Assembly (NCBI GenBank): GCA_001600055.1
Contig: BCIV01000011.1
Location: 372,001-436,000, forward strand
DNA: 64,000 bases
Reading direction: 5' to 3'
DNA from: Filobasidium wieringae
Lineage: Eukaryota > Basidiomycota > Tremellomycetes > Filobasidiales > Filobasidiaceae
The position numbers were made by a program, and so were the translations under genes. A model generated the notes under the pieces. That model ran no database searches and was not told the DNA's origin. It saw nothing but the letters and a program-made list of their open reading frames with translations. Of the stretch, positions 45,681-57,200 are shown piece by piece (position 1 is the first letter of the stretch; every line of letters begins with the position of its first letter).

Positions 45681-48231
45681 TCACTCAGGCTCGGCCCAGG
45701 AGTCATCTTCACGCAATGACTGCTTCAACATCAGGATGGTGGTCCTGAAACATTCCGCTTCTGATCTCGTCAAAGCTTCCGGTATACCCTTCGCATTCAA
45801 AGCTTGTCGAGCGCTGTTAAGGTGTCGCACCAAGCGAGTAATCGCGTACCGCCACTTCGAGCCAGACTCAGTCTGGGGTCGGGTTGTCATGAGCTGTGAG
45901 AAACGTCAACTAACGTCAAATATCGGTCGAACCCGAAGGAGGTTTATCTAGACGAGCTTGCGCTTACCGTACTCAGACCGCTCCTCCACCACGCTGCCTT
46001 GATCTCACCTTCCAAAAGTTTGTGAAACAGCTCTTGTTGCTTGAGATCGCCATGGCCTGGTCTCTTTCGCTTGTGACCAGTGTCGCCGCTCATCCAGACC
46101 TATTTGTGTGGAGTCGACTTTTAATGACCCGATGCTCTTATCGTAATCTAAAGGCTCACCTTATGGCAATGACAATACATGAACGATTCCATATCATCAA
46201 CATAACGATGGCTGAAATTGTCTTTCAGCCTTTGAAGTGTAGCTATTGAATCAACGTCTGAGGACCCTTTATGCGCGTCTATAGCTTCTTGAGCTGTCGC
46301 AATGGCGTGGCACCAATACATCTGATTCGCAGATCGGCATGCGTCCTGTACTTCTTCAAGTGAGTCAGACTGAGTATTACGGCGGTTTCCGAGAATGGTC
46401 GCGTTCCCAAAATCAATTAGCATACTGATTCTTCGTCCGCTGTCAGAACACCAAGACATGGTGTTCCCTAGGTTGGCATCGCGATGATGTACTCCGTGAA
46501 GAGAGGCGAAGAATAGAGCTTGGTACGTGTCGCCCAGGTAGCGGAAAAGCTGTTTCGTGGAAGTGGCATCATCTATGACCTCACCCGGAGGCTGATTCAA
46601 TGCGATAGGGGTGAAAACGAGACGAGGGATTGAATCTGGTGTGTTGTGATCTCTTCTAAAGAAAGTGTTCAATGGGGTTTGCTGAACTACTAGACCTAGA
46701 GGTTTCGGTACGGATCGTTTCACTTCCTCATCCAGCCCATCAATGTAACCTTGAACTTCGTGCATAGTAAGAACCCGTTCTCTTCCCGAGATGTCATCCG
46801 AAGTGGATACTGAGTTTGAATCGCCTCCAGCTTCGTTTTGAGCAAGACTTGCACATGCGCCCTGGCTCGTCAAAGCGTCTCCCGAGCCATCGAGTCGCTC
46901 GACTACGTTCAGCTCGTGTCCCTGGAGCTCAACAGGGAGCCAATTTGCTTTGATGATGACCGGAATCGGTTTATCATCCGAGCCTTTCCGTTTCGCCATA
47001 CCGTACCATATAACAGTCCGTCGTCCGAACACTTGTGGCCGTATATGGAGAGGCCTGAAGGATCTTTTTGTGCGATCCGGCACCCATTTCCACTCGGCCG
47101 AGACGCCTCGGTGTACAGTCTCGAACGGAGATTCAGGCGGCTTCCAAGTCTGCAATACATCTTCCAGCGGTCCGCTCAACACGGCGATAATCTTGACAAC
47201 ATCCTCGGCATGTTCTGGTTTTGCGAGATCGCAACATACGGTGGATGCAAATCCTGAGGCATCGATCACCCACAGCCGGATAAGCGTCTCGCAGTTAGTG
47301 AATCCCAGTACCCGACCCGTAGCACCGTTGTTTCCGATTACTTTACGCTGAGAACGGGGGATCAAGAGACAAGGTATGTCAAGGCTTGCTCATCAAACAT
47401 ATTATCGAGCAATCAGCGGAATCGAGTACTCACAATCCCTCTCAGCAATTGAATCACAGGAATGGCATTCAGATCTTGCTGTGCACCGGGCGCAAAGTCC
47501 GTCCGGAAGTCTGTTGTACATCGTTTCTTCCTCTCACCCAACGAGGCGACTTTGTGGAAGGGAACCCCTTCTGAACCATCGAAGTCTATTGGAGATGTCT
47601 GAAAAGCCAGCAAGTCGGATTTGTTTACGTCTTGTGGAGCGAAGTCCCCATTGACGGTATCTCCTAAAGGCCTGGTCCCATGAAATGCAAAAAGACTGCC
47701 TTTTTCCTCTTCACCCTTCAGCCTCCAGGCAACTTCGTTCATCAATTCGATAAGCCTCTTTGAAACTTCATCCTCCGTCACTCCTGTTTCATTGGCTTTC
47801 AGAAAATTTATCAATAGTTCTGGTTTTTCTGTTAGCCATTTCACCGTTTTACTGAACTCGGGCCAGTCCCCGTCGATATCCATCGTGACCAATTCCGGAA
47901 TGAATCGGTCCTTCGTCTCCCTCATTAGATGCCGGTCGACCACTTCGACTGGTAATTTGGTACTGTTAGAGTAATCGCCCTGAGACAGCACGACGTTAGT
48001 ATCACCAAGAGTCCTCTCTGGAGGAGTGGAATTGTTGTGAAGCTTCGGACTGGGCGTTCCATCTGTTATCGAGTCATCCTTCTCCTTGATATGACTTGGA
48101 TACCGCTGAGCGAGTAGGGGATGTGTTATTGCCAGGTCACGCAAGCTGCCCAAATGGTTGATGTAATCCCTCTCCCGGTCACTGTCCACTGCAGGCCGCA
48201 AGCCCAGTCGTATGTGCCGTCGATGTCGCAT
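45681..48231 (-). CDS. FunK1-type fungal protein kinase, complete
   Basis: Exons from the 5' end: 47434-48231, 46160-47347, 45968-46099 and 45681-45893, all phase 0; 776 residues. The N-terminal ~266 residues are the FunK1 helical region. The kinase part follows: GRRTVIW then VIIKANWLP (Lys about residue 399), HHRDANLGN (Asp about 556) and LIDFGNATI (about 577-585), then RYVDDMESFMY, which in FunK1 proteins leads into a C-terminal helical tail; here that tail contains GEIKAAWW. All catalytic landmarks are intact, so activity is plausible. It is a paralogue of the kinase at the left window edge, about 44 kb away. Reading continues past each exon into stops within a few codons, so the splice choices are well fixed. 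Confidence 0.88.
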
Positions 48232-48678
48232 TTCCGAAGGGTTTGCACGGCGAGGAGGGACGGACAGCCCGGTGAGAGAACGAGGATTAGGGGACGACGG
48301 GAAGCTTTGGAAGCCGTGGAGGGTGATAGCGACGATGATGCGATGATCTGTAGCTGTGATCTAGGTAGGTACGAGGGTGGTGTACGCGCACGTGAGACAG
48401 CGACACCGTATCTCTAGGCAGGCTGTACCTGCACGCTGCACGCTACACGATCGGGCCAAATGGGGGTTCCAATCGACATGCCGTATAAAGAGGAGCAACC
48501 GATTCATGGGCAATATTCGATGGGACCCAAGTTTTAGGTCTTGCAGTCTCAGGTCACGCAGGTGATTAGATTAGATTAGCCCCCGATCGGCGTATTAGCA
48601 GCTATTCACCCATGCCCCCTAATCATCGATCTTTGCCTGTCATCCTGGAAGCTATACAACTTTTATCGGTCATGACGA
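48232..48678. other. intergenic between the FunK1 gene and ARP6
   Basis: Promoter side of the minus-strand kinase and 3' flank of ARP6. It includes a short run of the pentamer ATTAG near 48563. No gene is supported. Confidence 0.45.
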
Positions 48679-50787
48679 TCATTTCGATACTCTCGCAGGC
48701 AAGCGGCTGTCCTCCTCCTCCTCACTCAGCGCATCATCAGACCCGGCCGCTTCGAATAAACTCCGTCTCTTTCCCTTGCTTTTGCCTTTCCTCTTGGTCG
48801 AATCCTCGTTCGTTCGAGAACTCTGGATGACGACATTCTCATTACCTATATCAGCGATCAGGCCATTGTTGATGAAATGTCGCCTTATCCGAATGGAGCC
48901 TTGTTCAAGATATTCCGAGCGGGAGATGGGGTAAGTCGAAAGATACTCGGGCCGAAGGCTTAGGGTGTGCGCCGCGTAATATGTCGGTTTGATAGAGCTA
49001 AACCGAGCGTCAAAAGTCTTATGAGCGTTCGAGTCGGTCTGCTCATGAACAAACTCACTCTTCCGCTTCGAAGATGCCTGGTTCGTACTCTGCAGGACAG
49101 ACTGCTCTGAGATCGCGATCCCTGCCGTACGTCATGAAGGAAACTGAACAACGATCTCCAGCTCAGCTCGAGGGCAACGACCTACAATCTCTCTCCAAGG
49201 CCTTCGGTCTGAGCTAGGCCTCCATAAAGTCCAATATTGGCCCATAACATCCCTTGAATATTCTTGTCCATCGAAGAGATGACGGAAGCGACGGTATCGA
49301 CCAAGCCAGCTTGTTGAAGACCTATGCGACGCGTTTCAAATGACAGCGCTTCAAGGTAAAGGGGATCGTACTGACCTATATCGCTAGGAGTGAAGATGAT
49401 CTCGGGAACAGAGAATCGTTCATTGTTCATCCTGACAACGTGATCGTTCTCCACTATCATATGGTTTTGCAGTCCCGGATCGTTCACGACGGGTCGTTCG
49501 GGTGGCGAGATAGCATCGGGCCCGGATTTAATGAACCCCTGAGGATTATACGGAGTGAAATCGGGTAGACAATACTCCTGAACGATAGTGTTCTGAGATT
49601 TAGGTGATCTAAACAGTCATTTCACCAACGTGAGTATAGATCCGGTTCGAGCGAATGCTGCATGTGGAGACGAACCGAGAAACTTCCATATCCTTCTTCC
49701 AATCCGTAGTGACGTAACAGCATTGTTCCCTTATCCGATTGACTATATGAGTCTCTGCTGTCAGATCCCACTGACGGAAGGAGAGGACGCGTTTCAGTTG
49801 GTTGGTAAGGAGTTTCCCGCCTACATCAATCCTGTTCATCCCCCCATAGTCAGCGCGCACTGAGTCTTTGATCTAGGCTCAAGCGTGCTCACCGTCTGAT
49901 CCCACTCCAAACAACCTTACCTCTTACGATGGGCGTGACATGCGTGAAAGAATACCCAGCATCAATCAGAACCATAGAGCTAGGTAAGGGTTGACCGGGG
50001 GTCTCAAACAGTCCGCCAAACGGTACGAGTGCAGCAGCTGGACATTGTGAGAGCGTGAGGTGATTCAGGATTGGATATTTTGGTAAACATAGATGGAAGA
50101 TACAAAAAGAAAAAAGCAACAGAATAAGAACCTTGCTTGGGTAATGATTCGGGTAACAAGAGGAAAGGGACGTAAGGCTTGTCCCGGGGTTTATGCACCT
50201 CCTAACGTCTACCAATCCCCGAGCAGATGCGCAAGCAAGTCGATCAATACGCTTTCGAACTTACCACAGCTCCTAGCATAACTAGCGAATTCCCACTCTT
50301 CAAACACCATCTGATCGTAATTCTCTCCCAGATTAGGCGGGTTCAAAGGAGGTTCCGTGATCAACAAGCTCGTCTCTGACGGGTTGACTTTGAAGTCTTG
50401 AAACAAGCCATTAAAGATTGCATGTTCCGGTGCCCAAGAGGTAAGCAGGCCCTTCTCGAACGGACGACGGAAAAGAAGGTTACTGTGGTCGGGTATGGAG
50501 TCGATTTCCGATCCCAAGTAAGTCTTCCTGTCCTTGGCACGAGCGAGGCAGTTGTAGATCACGCGAGGTTCGTAGGGATCGTCCGGTGGTGGAGCTGGCA
50601 CTTCGTCTGCTTGAGGTCGAACAGCTGAGGATTTCTTGCGTGATTTCTTGCCTGGCTTCTTCTTGGCAGGTCTTGGTTCCTCGTATAGTCGAGTAAAAGC
50701 TCCATGAGGATCGTTGTAAGAAGAGTAATTTGCTTTGATGGTGTAGGCACCGTTGTCGACGATAAAGATGGAAGTAGGGTCGGCCAT
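48679..50787 (-). CDS. ARP6: actin-related protein 6 (SWR1/SRCAP chromatin remodeller subunit)
   Basis: A nuclear actin-like subunit needed for H2A.Z deposition. Exons from the 5' end: 50265-50787, 49893-50037, 49676-49831, 49186-49608, 49059-49121 and 48679-48997; 542 residues, against 438 in yeast. Family landmarks: FIVDNGAYTIKA at the start, NCLARAKDRKTYLG, FRRPFEKGLL, the SETSLLITEPPLN block, LIDAGYSFTHV (second phosphate loop) and RRIDVGGKLLTNQLK. An early insertion (about residues 36-65) is Lys/Pro-rich. The last ~60 residues form an extra tail, first basic (KRKSKGKRR) and then acidic (SEEEED). Intron 1 is 227 bases, three to four times the local norm. A GTAAGG at 49920 looks like a donor but is coding, since the family continues through it. 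Confidence 0.92.
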
Positions 50788-51599
50788 GTTAACCGAGGCG
50801 GGATCTCACATCCAGCCTAACCTGAAGCGTGTTGTCTAACTGATCACAAGATGGACGATTTGATCAGTCACCCGTTGTGATGTAACGGCGATTTCGAAGG
50901 AGATAGCTGAAGTATTGTGGATCAGATATGCAGATGGTATAATCAACGCTCTATTGTCTCGAAGGAGAACAGGCGAACTAAGCAACAGCCTTCTAGTTGA
51001 ATTTGATTTGAAAGTTGCAATTCATCACGTCGACAAACGACGGGCTCGGAGGGGGATGTTCGGATGAAGTAGCGCTACTCACAAGGTCTTCGTACCGTAG
51101 ATTGTGAATTGCGGTTTGCAGCTTGGTGAACGTTCTGCGAGCTGAGCGAATCCTTTGCAGGATGAAATGGGAAAAGATTTTATAGCCAAGTGGAGAGCAG
51201 ACCGATCCGCGGTTTACGACCATTCATGCCACGTACAAGCGCGTTCCTCGAGACTCAGATCGAGAGAGCGCATCATGGTTCCATTCCAGAGCACTCAAGT
51301 GCAAGTGCAAGTCCATAGACAAGGTGGTCGACCTACATACACATCCTTCTCAACTATCCTCGCACCACAAAAGGCATAACCGCCCTCAGTAACAACGTTC
51401 CACGCTCCATAGGCCTTGACCCATTCATCGTGCGTAGCTACGTCAAGAGAGCTCGTCCCGCCAAGCTGACTAAAACATCTCGCTTCCTACATTCCTCACA
51501 CAGACAGGCATCTATAACGACCATCATATCAAATTGAAACGACACGCTTAGCAAGAAGAAACATTAATCGTCAGAAAAAACGTATCAGGCTCCAGCATC
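50788..51599. other. divergent promoter region between ARP6 and the G3BP-like gene
   Basis: About 810 bases lie between two genes pointing away from each other. Short frames overlap on both strands without family features. Confidence 0.5.
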
Positions 51600-53592
51600 A
51601 TGTCTCAACCTCCTTCTTCCACGGGGACCCCTGCTCCCATCGCAAATGGGTCTACCCCTGCAGCTCCCGCTAAACACTCTGCGAACGAGATCGGATGGCA
51701 ATTCATCAATCAGTATTAGTGAGTATCATCGCAGACTCCGCCTATTTTCAATCCTATATCTCCTTGCAGATCTCGTCCGTAACTAGCTTTAGCTGATGAA
51801 CTCCCTGTTTTTTGTGTCTCAGCAAATTCCTGCACGGATCGGTTGAGAAGCTTCACAGGTTTTACACCAAGAAGTCTACCTTCAGTCACGGAACTGAGGG
51901 TGATGAGCCTACCCCTTGTTTCGGACAACAGGCAAGTCATATCGTGTCCTCGTTCAGCGATGACGGTCTGGGGTTAACCTTTCTGCAATCCGGTCATTTA
52001 GGACATTCACAACAAAATCATGTCCCTCGGAATAGTCAACCCCAAAGCATTCCTTCACTCCATCCATTCCCAATCATCTCAATCTGGCGGAATTGTTATC
52101 CAGGTTATCGGAGAGATGCAGAATGGAAACTCTGAGGACGCCCCCTGGAGGAAGTTCACTCAGACCTTCTTCCTGGCTGAACAGCCTAACGGATACTACG
52201 TTTTGAACGATATCTTCATGTACCTCAAGGAGGAGGGTGAATTTGAGGATGAGGCTCCTGAGGAGGAAGAAGTTGTCATGCCTGCTGCTCCCGAGGAAGC
52301 CGTTCACGTGGAAGAGGCCGGCAAGGGAAAGGAGTTGTCCGATGCAGTCGACGAGAAGGACGAGGAGACCTCTGGAGGTGCTGTTACTCCTGAGGTCCAG
52401 ACTGTTGGAGAGGTAGAGACCTCTGGTAACAAGGAAGAGGAGACCCCTACCAAGGCTGAAGAGGCCGTAGAGGAGCCTATTGCGGAGGAAGAGAAGCCGG
52501 AGCCTGTCGAGGAGAAGGCCGAGACCACTCCTGAGCCTCCTATTTCCGAGCCTGCTGAGACTCCTGCGGAGACCCCCGCTCCCGTCGAGCCTCTTGTAGA
52601 GGAGAAGAAGGAAGAGACCCCTGCTCCCGTCAAGGAAACGCCTGCGCCTACCCCTAACCCCGCTGCCGCACCCGCTCCCCAGCAGCAACAACCTGCGGCC
52701 GCCAAACCCGCCCCTCCCAAGCCTACCGGTCCCCCTCCTCCCAAGACTTGGGCGTCTACCGCCGCCGCTGCAAAGGGAGCTTGGGGAACTGCTCTCGCTA
52801 CTAAGGAAGCCGCTGCTGCTTCCGGTTCGGCCAGTTCGACCCCCTCCGTCATTCAGCCTCAGAGGCAACAACGACCCGCTCCTCCTGCTCAGACCGCTAG
52901 CACTCAAGGTGCTCAGGCTAGTGGTGCTAGTACCCCTGCTCAGGCTCCTGCTGCGCCATCGGCCAGTGGACCTCAGGCTGGCGCTCCCGCTGGTAAATTC
53001 CCCCAGCTCGACGCTGCCAGGTCCGTCAACACCCATATCTGTTTCGTCAAGGTAAGCAGCGTGTCGTGTGTATGTACTGGCCTCCACTCATTAACAGGAT
53101 CGACTCTCTAACTGCGAACAGTTGAACAACTGGCAACAGACTGATACCACTCCTCCCGTTACCGAAGCCACCCTTGCCAGCACCATGGGCAAGTACGGTG
53201 AAATTACAAAGATCGATTTCGTCAAGTCCAAGGCATGTGCTTTTGTCGAGTACAAGTCCATCGAGTCCGCTCGAAAGGCCATCATCGCTTCTTTGAGGAC
53301 TCAGGACGGCGGTGAGGGTGGGATTAGGATCCCTATGGAGGGTGGTGGATCCCAGAAGATCATCGTCGAGAGCAGGAAGGAGAAGGAAGATAGAGGAAAG
53401 CTCGGTCAGGTTGGAGCGGGAGCACCGCAGCAGCAGGGTCAGGGTCAGGGTCAGCAGGGTCCAAGGAGACAGGGATCGCAGCAAGGAGGTCAGCAGCAGG
53501 GACCTCAGGGTCAAGGTCAGGGTCGAGGACAGGGTCAGAGGGGTGGAAGGGGTGGTGCCAGGGGTGGTCAGCAAGGCCAGAACAGGCAGTGA
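51600..53592 (+). CDS. G3BP-like protein: NTF2-like domain, RRM and RGG tail
   Basis: A cytoplasmic RNA-binding protein of the G3BP/Nxt3/Bre5 class, linked in other species to stress granules and to the Ubp3-type deubiquitinase. Exons 51600-51718, 51823-51931, 52002-53051 and 53122-53592 give 582 residues. The NTF2-like domain (about 30-155) shows WQFINQYYKFLHGS, then CFGQQDIHNKI and the block before YYVLNDIFMYL. A Glu/Pro/Ala-rich low-complexity middle (about 170-420) follows, then an RRM with KIDFVKSKACAFVEYKS, and a Gln/Gly/Arg-rich tail with RGG-type repeats. Intron 2 starts with GC (AG|GCAAGT) rather than GT; using it joins FGQQ to DIHNKI as in the family. The middle region makes long open frames on the opposite strand, which I treat as shadows. 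Confidence 0.93.
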
Positions 53593-54247
53593 AGCGCCAT
53601 TCTCCCCTTTCCTTCTCCCCCCCTCCCGAACCCTACCGATAACAACAAGTGATATATAACGAACTCGGCATCCACACGTGCACATCCCCTAATATCTCTC
53701 CAATACCTCTTCCCCCCCTTTCCTTTCCTCTCCCTCTCCTCTTTTCCCTCTCGGGGTTATCGCTTTGCATGGGCTCTCGAAAAGCAGAGTCTTTCCCTTT
53801 ACGTAGTTTTTTGGGGCGTTTAGTGTACGTGGTCATGATTGATGAAATGACGAAATGTGTGTTAGCTTATAGCTTAGTGTCAAGGACCCAATATGTAAAC
53901 CGCGGATCGCGCATGAGATTGTTGTTGATCATGAGAAGGTAAACAACAATAAATGACACGAATTCTGGATTTGGTGCAAGCGATCATGTCATTCCACAAG
54001 ACCAGATACACTCGGTGAGGCCATCAACAGCAGCAGCGACATACTCGCCAGACCTCGACCACTGCACACGATATCCGCCTTTTCTTGAAATAGCTGGATA
54101 ATCTAGTCTTGTAACGATCATAAATCATATACGCAGAACAATAAGTCAAACACAGGTCAATTGACCGCTCCTACCGGTAAATCGAGCGAAAGGGTATTAC
54201 GGCGAACCTCCTACTAAATATGCGACTCCTATTCGCCTTTCATAGCT
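53593..54247. other. intergenic between the G3BP-like gene and NUM1
   Basis: A T/C-rich 3' flank followed by the promoter of the next plus-strand gene. No gene is seen. Confidence 0.5.
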
Positions 54248-57200
54248 ATGGCGTCCTCAATGGGCGGCGTGCATGGTCGCAACAACGAAAAGGGAACGCC
54301 CGGTTTGCCTAACACCGCTCGGAACACGAGATTCTCTAGTCAGGGGTATACCAGTATTTCTGGCCTACCACGATCCGAAATGACTGGAGCAAGGTATGAT
54401 TCGGGCTCGGATGACGACGAAGTAGATAACGTCGAGGAAGTCCTTGAAGATCTCTTGAACCCCGTTTCGAAACAACTCGAATTCGCTTCCCGATTAGGGC
54501 AAGAATTGGTAGCTCAACGAGCAAAGTTGGAAGGATTGCAGAAACAGTGGAGACACGCCAAGGAGGAGGGTGATATCGAGATCATAAGATCTGTTGAGCG
54601 GGAGATCAAGGGATGTAGAGAGGAATACGCTGGAAAAACTTTGAGCAGGTTGTCGCAAATTGCCGATTCCGTGAGTTTCTTCGAGATAATTCATACTGAG
54701 GCACCTTTAACTGTATCGGCTATAAAAAATTAACAGGCTCAAGAAAACGTCCCTAAATTTGCGACTATTCCAGCCACTCCCTCCCGTCGTCGAAAAGGCG
54801 AAGACGACCCTTTCACTGATACCCGCATTTCCGCTCGAAGATCTCGAGTCAGCCAAACTCCCACCTCGGCTCGATACCTATCTTATCCTCATGGCTCTGG
54901 TTCAGATGTAGAGAATCAGGACATGGAATCGGTCGATCCGGCGGACGGCATGGGGTTCTTAGTTGCGGGACACATGACTACCGAGTTGAGGCGATTGAAC
55001 GTGATCATGGCCGAGAAAGATCTGGCTCTGAAAGAAGCTCAGGAGAAGATTAGGACTTTAAAGGACGAGGAGGACACAGTTAGAAAGAGATTGGAGATCA
55101 GCAATGGTCAGCAAGGTGAGTGTAGAATAGGAATTGGATGCAAAGATTTCGTCTAAGCGTAACCAATGTGATATCAGAGAGGACACAAGAAAGGATGTGG
55201 GAACTCGAAGTTGCGGAACAAGCACTTCGTTCGGAGATAAATACCGCTCAGACTGCCTTGAAAAAATCGGAGAACGAACTCAAGAAAGCATCAAAAGAAC
55301 GAGACTCGGCTCGAAGCGAGGCAGAGAACTTCAAAGCGGAGACTGATAGGTTAACATCCGACGTTCAATCGCTCAAGCAACATTACGAAACGGAAATTGC
55401 AAAATTCAAAGGCAAAGCGGGTGCTCTTGAGCGAGACCGAAGTGATCTTCAGCAACAATTGCAAAAGGCCAAGACGAGGAAGAGTCTCGGATCGGGACTA
55501 CTGGCTTCTGGAGGTAGATCTCCTATGCATTCGCCCTCTCCCAGCTTGCTTACTCCTGAAGACGCGAGAAAGAGACGAAGAGGCGATGTCGATGATGATG
55601 AAGACGTTTTCGGAGCTCGGGACACTGCTAAGAAAAGAGGTCCTGGGCTCGATGGAAATGGAGATCCTTTTAACCCTGACGACATTTACGGTTCAGACTT
55701 CGATGATTCGCCTTACGGGAACGAGAAACGTGATAGAAGCCCTCTTGCTCCTCTTCCCGATGTTAATACCATCGAAGACTTCCAAACGAGAGTGGAGGAA
55801 CTAGAAGAGGAATTGAGACGCGTCAAGGACTTGGCAGCCAGGCAGGAGAGGGGGCAGTCGCCTTCAGCAGACTCTAGCTTTGATTCGCCAATTTACAACA
55901 GGCGAGGAGGAGCCGTTCGGGGTGGACAAAGAGTAGTCTCGAGAGGTATCCGAGGCGTCAGGGCTGGCCGAGGAGGCAGAAGGGGCAGTGCATTGGCACG
56001 GTACTCGATCGATAGCGATGGCACAAGCACGTATTCTCCTGGATCTAATGGACCTTCTCCATTGGGCAGTGGAGGCCTCAGAAGCGCTTTCAATAACGCT
56101 GAAACCCCTGCTAGGCCATCCTCCAGATTGGCTCAATCGCTAGGTGATTATCCCGACTTCGACTCGCCAGAGCGAACGCCCGATTTCAAGAGGGATTTAA
56201 GCGATGCGGACCAGAACCTTTCGGGAGATGACAGCATGCTACAAGCCTCGGACAGTTTCGAGATGCCCAAAGGCACACTCGGAGATGAGCTGGCTGACCT
56301 GGAAGACAGTATTGCGGCAGAGCCTGATCTCAAGGATTTGGCTCCAGTACGCGCTGATATCGGTATCATGAGCCATGATGGACAGGTCAGAGCCATCTCT
56401 CTGTTGGAGTACATCACTTCTGCGGAAGACGAACAGACTCTGAACGTACCTACCATTGATCAGACGTACTACGTCACTCCTACTAACTCTGCATTCACAA
56501 TTCGCCCTTACGCCTCGTCGGCAAATACTGTTGCGGATACTCCAAGAGCTTTGCGGACAAGCGGGTTTGGCAGAATACGTCGATCCAACTCTGATGCGAC
56601 TATCGGGCCTGCTGATACAGAGACTGAGGGAGAGGGCACCGACACGGAATACGAAGATGCGCGCAGCGTAGTAACCATGACAGATACTCGTTCAAGAGGA
56701 CCGATATCGACTGATAATGAAGACACCGATTGGCATACCGCCGCAGCTGAATCAAGTGCTGATGATGATAGCGACCAGGAAAGCGTCAAAGCGTCTCATA
56801 ATTCGAGATATGTGAACCAGAGCACTCCTCGTCACAAAACTCGAGTATTACGTCCTGAACCGGAAGTCAGGGAAGTCGTCAGAGAGATCGAAACCGTGAG
56901 GATCGAATACGTTCCGCAACCCTACGAAGTGACGGTGGTTCAACATGTTCCAATCCCGTACGAAGTCATCAAGGAGGTCGAGATCATTCGGGAGATCCCA
57001 ACTCCTTATGAGGTTATCAAGGAGATTTCGGTTCCCTTCGAGGTAATCAAAGAGGTTCCTTACGAAGTCATCAAGGAAGTAGAAGTCATCAGGGAGGTAC
57101 AGGTAGAATCAGTACGGGAATTGCCTGTCCCTGTTCCTTATGAAGTGGTCAGGCTTGTCGAGACGATACGAGAGGTACCAACCCCTTACGAAGTCGTCAG

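Noticed and set aside
49920..49921. GTAAGG donor candidate inside ARP6
   Set aside because: The family sequence continues through it (VRGKVVWSGIRRIDVGG); the real donor is GTGAGC at 49892.
52074..53087. 337-codon antisense frame opposite the G3BP-like gene
   Set aside because: It lies over the Glu/Pro/Ala-rich low-complexity region, whose complement lacks stops by composition. No family features.
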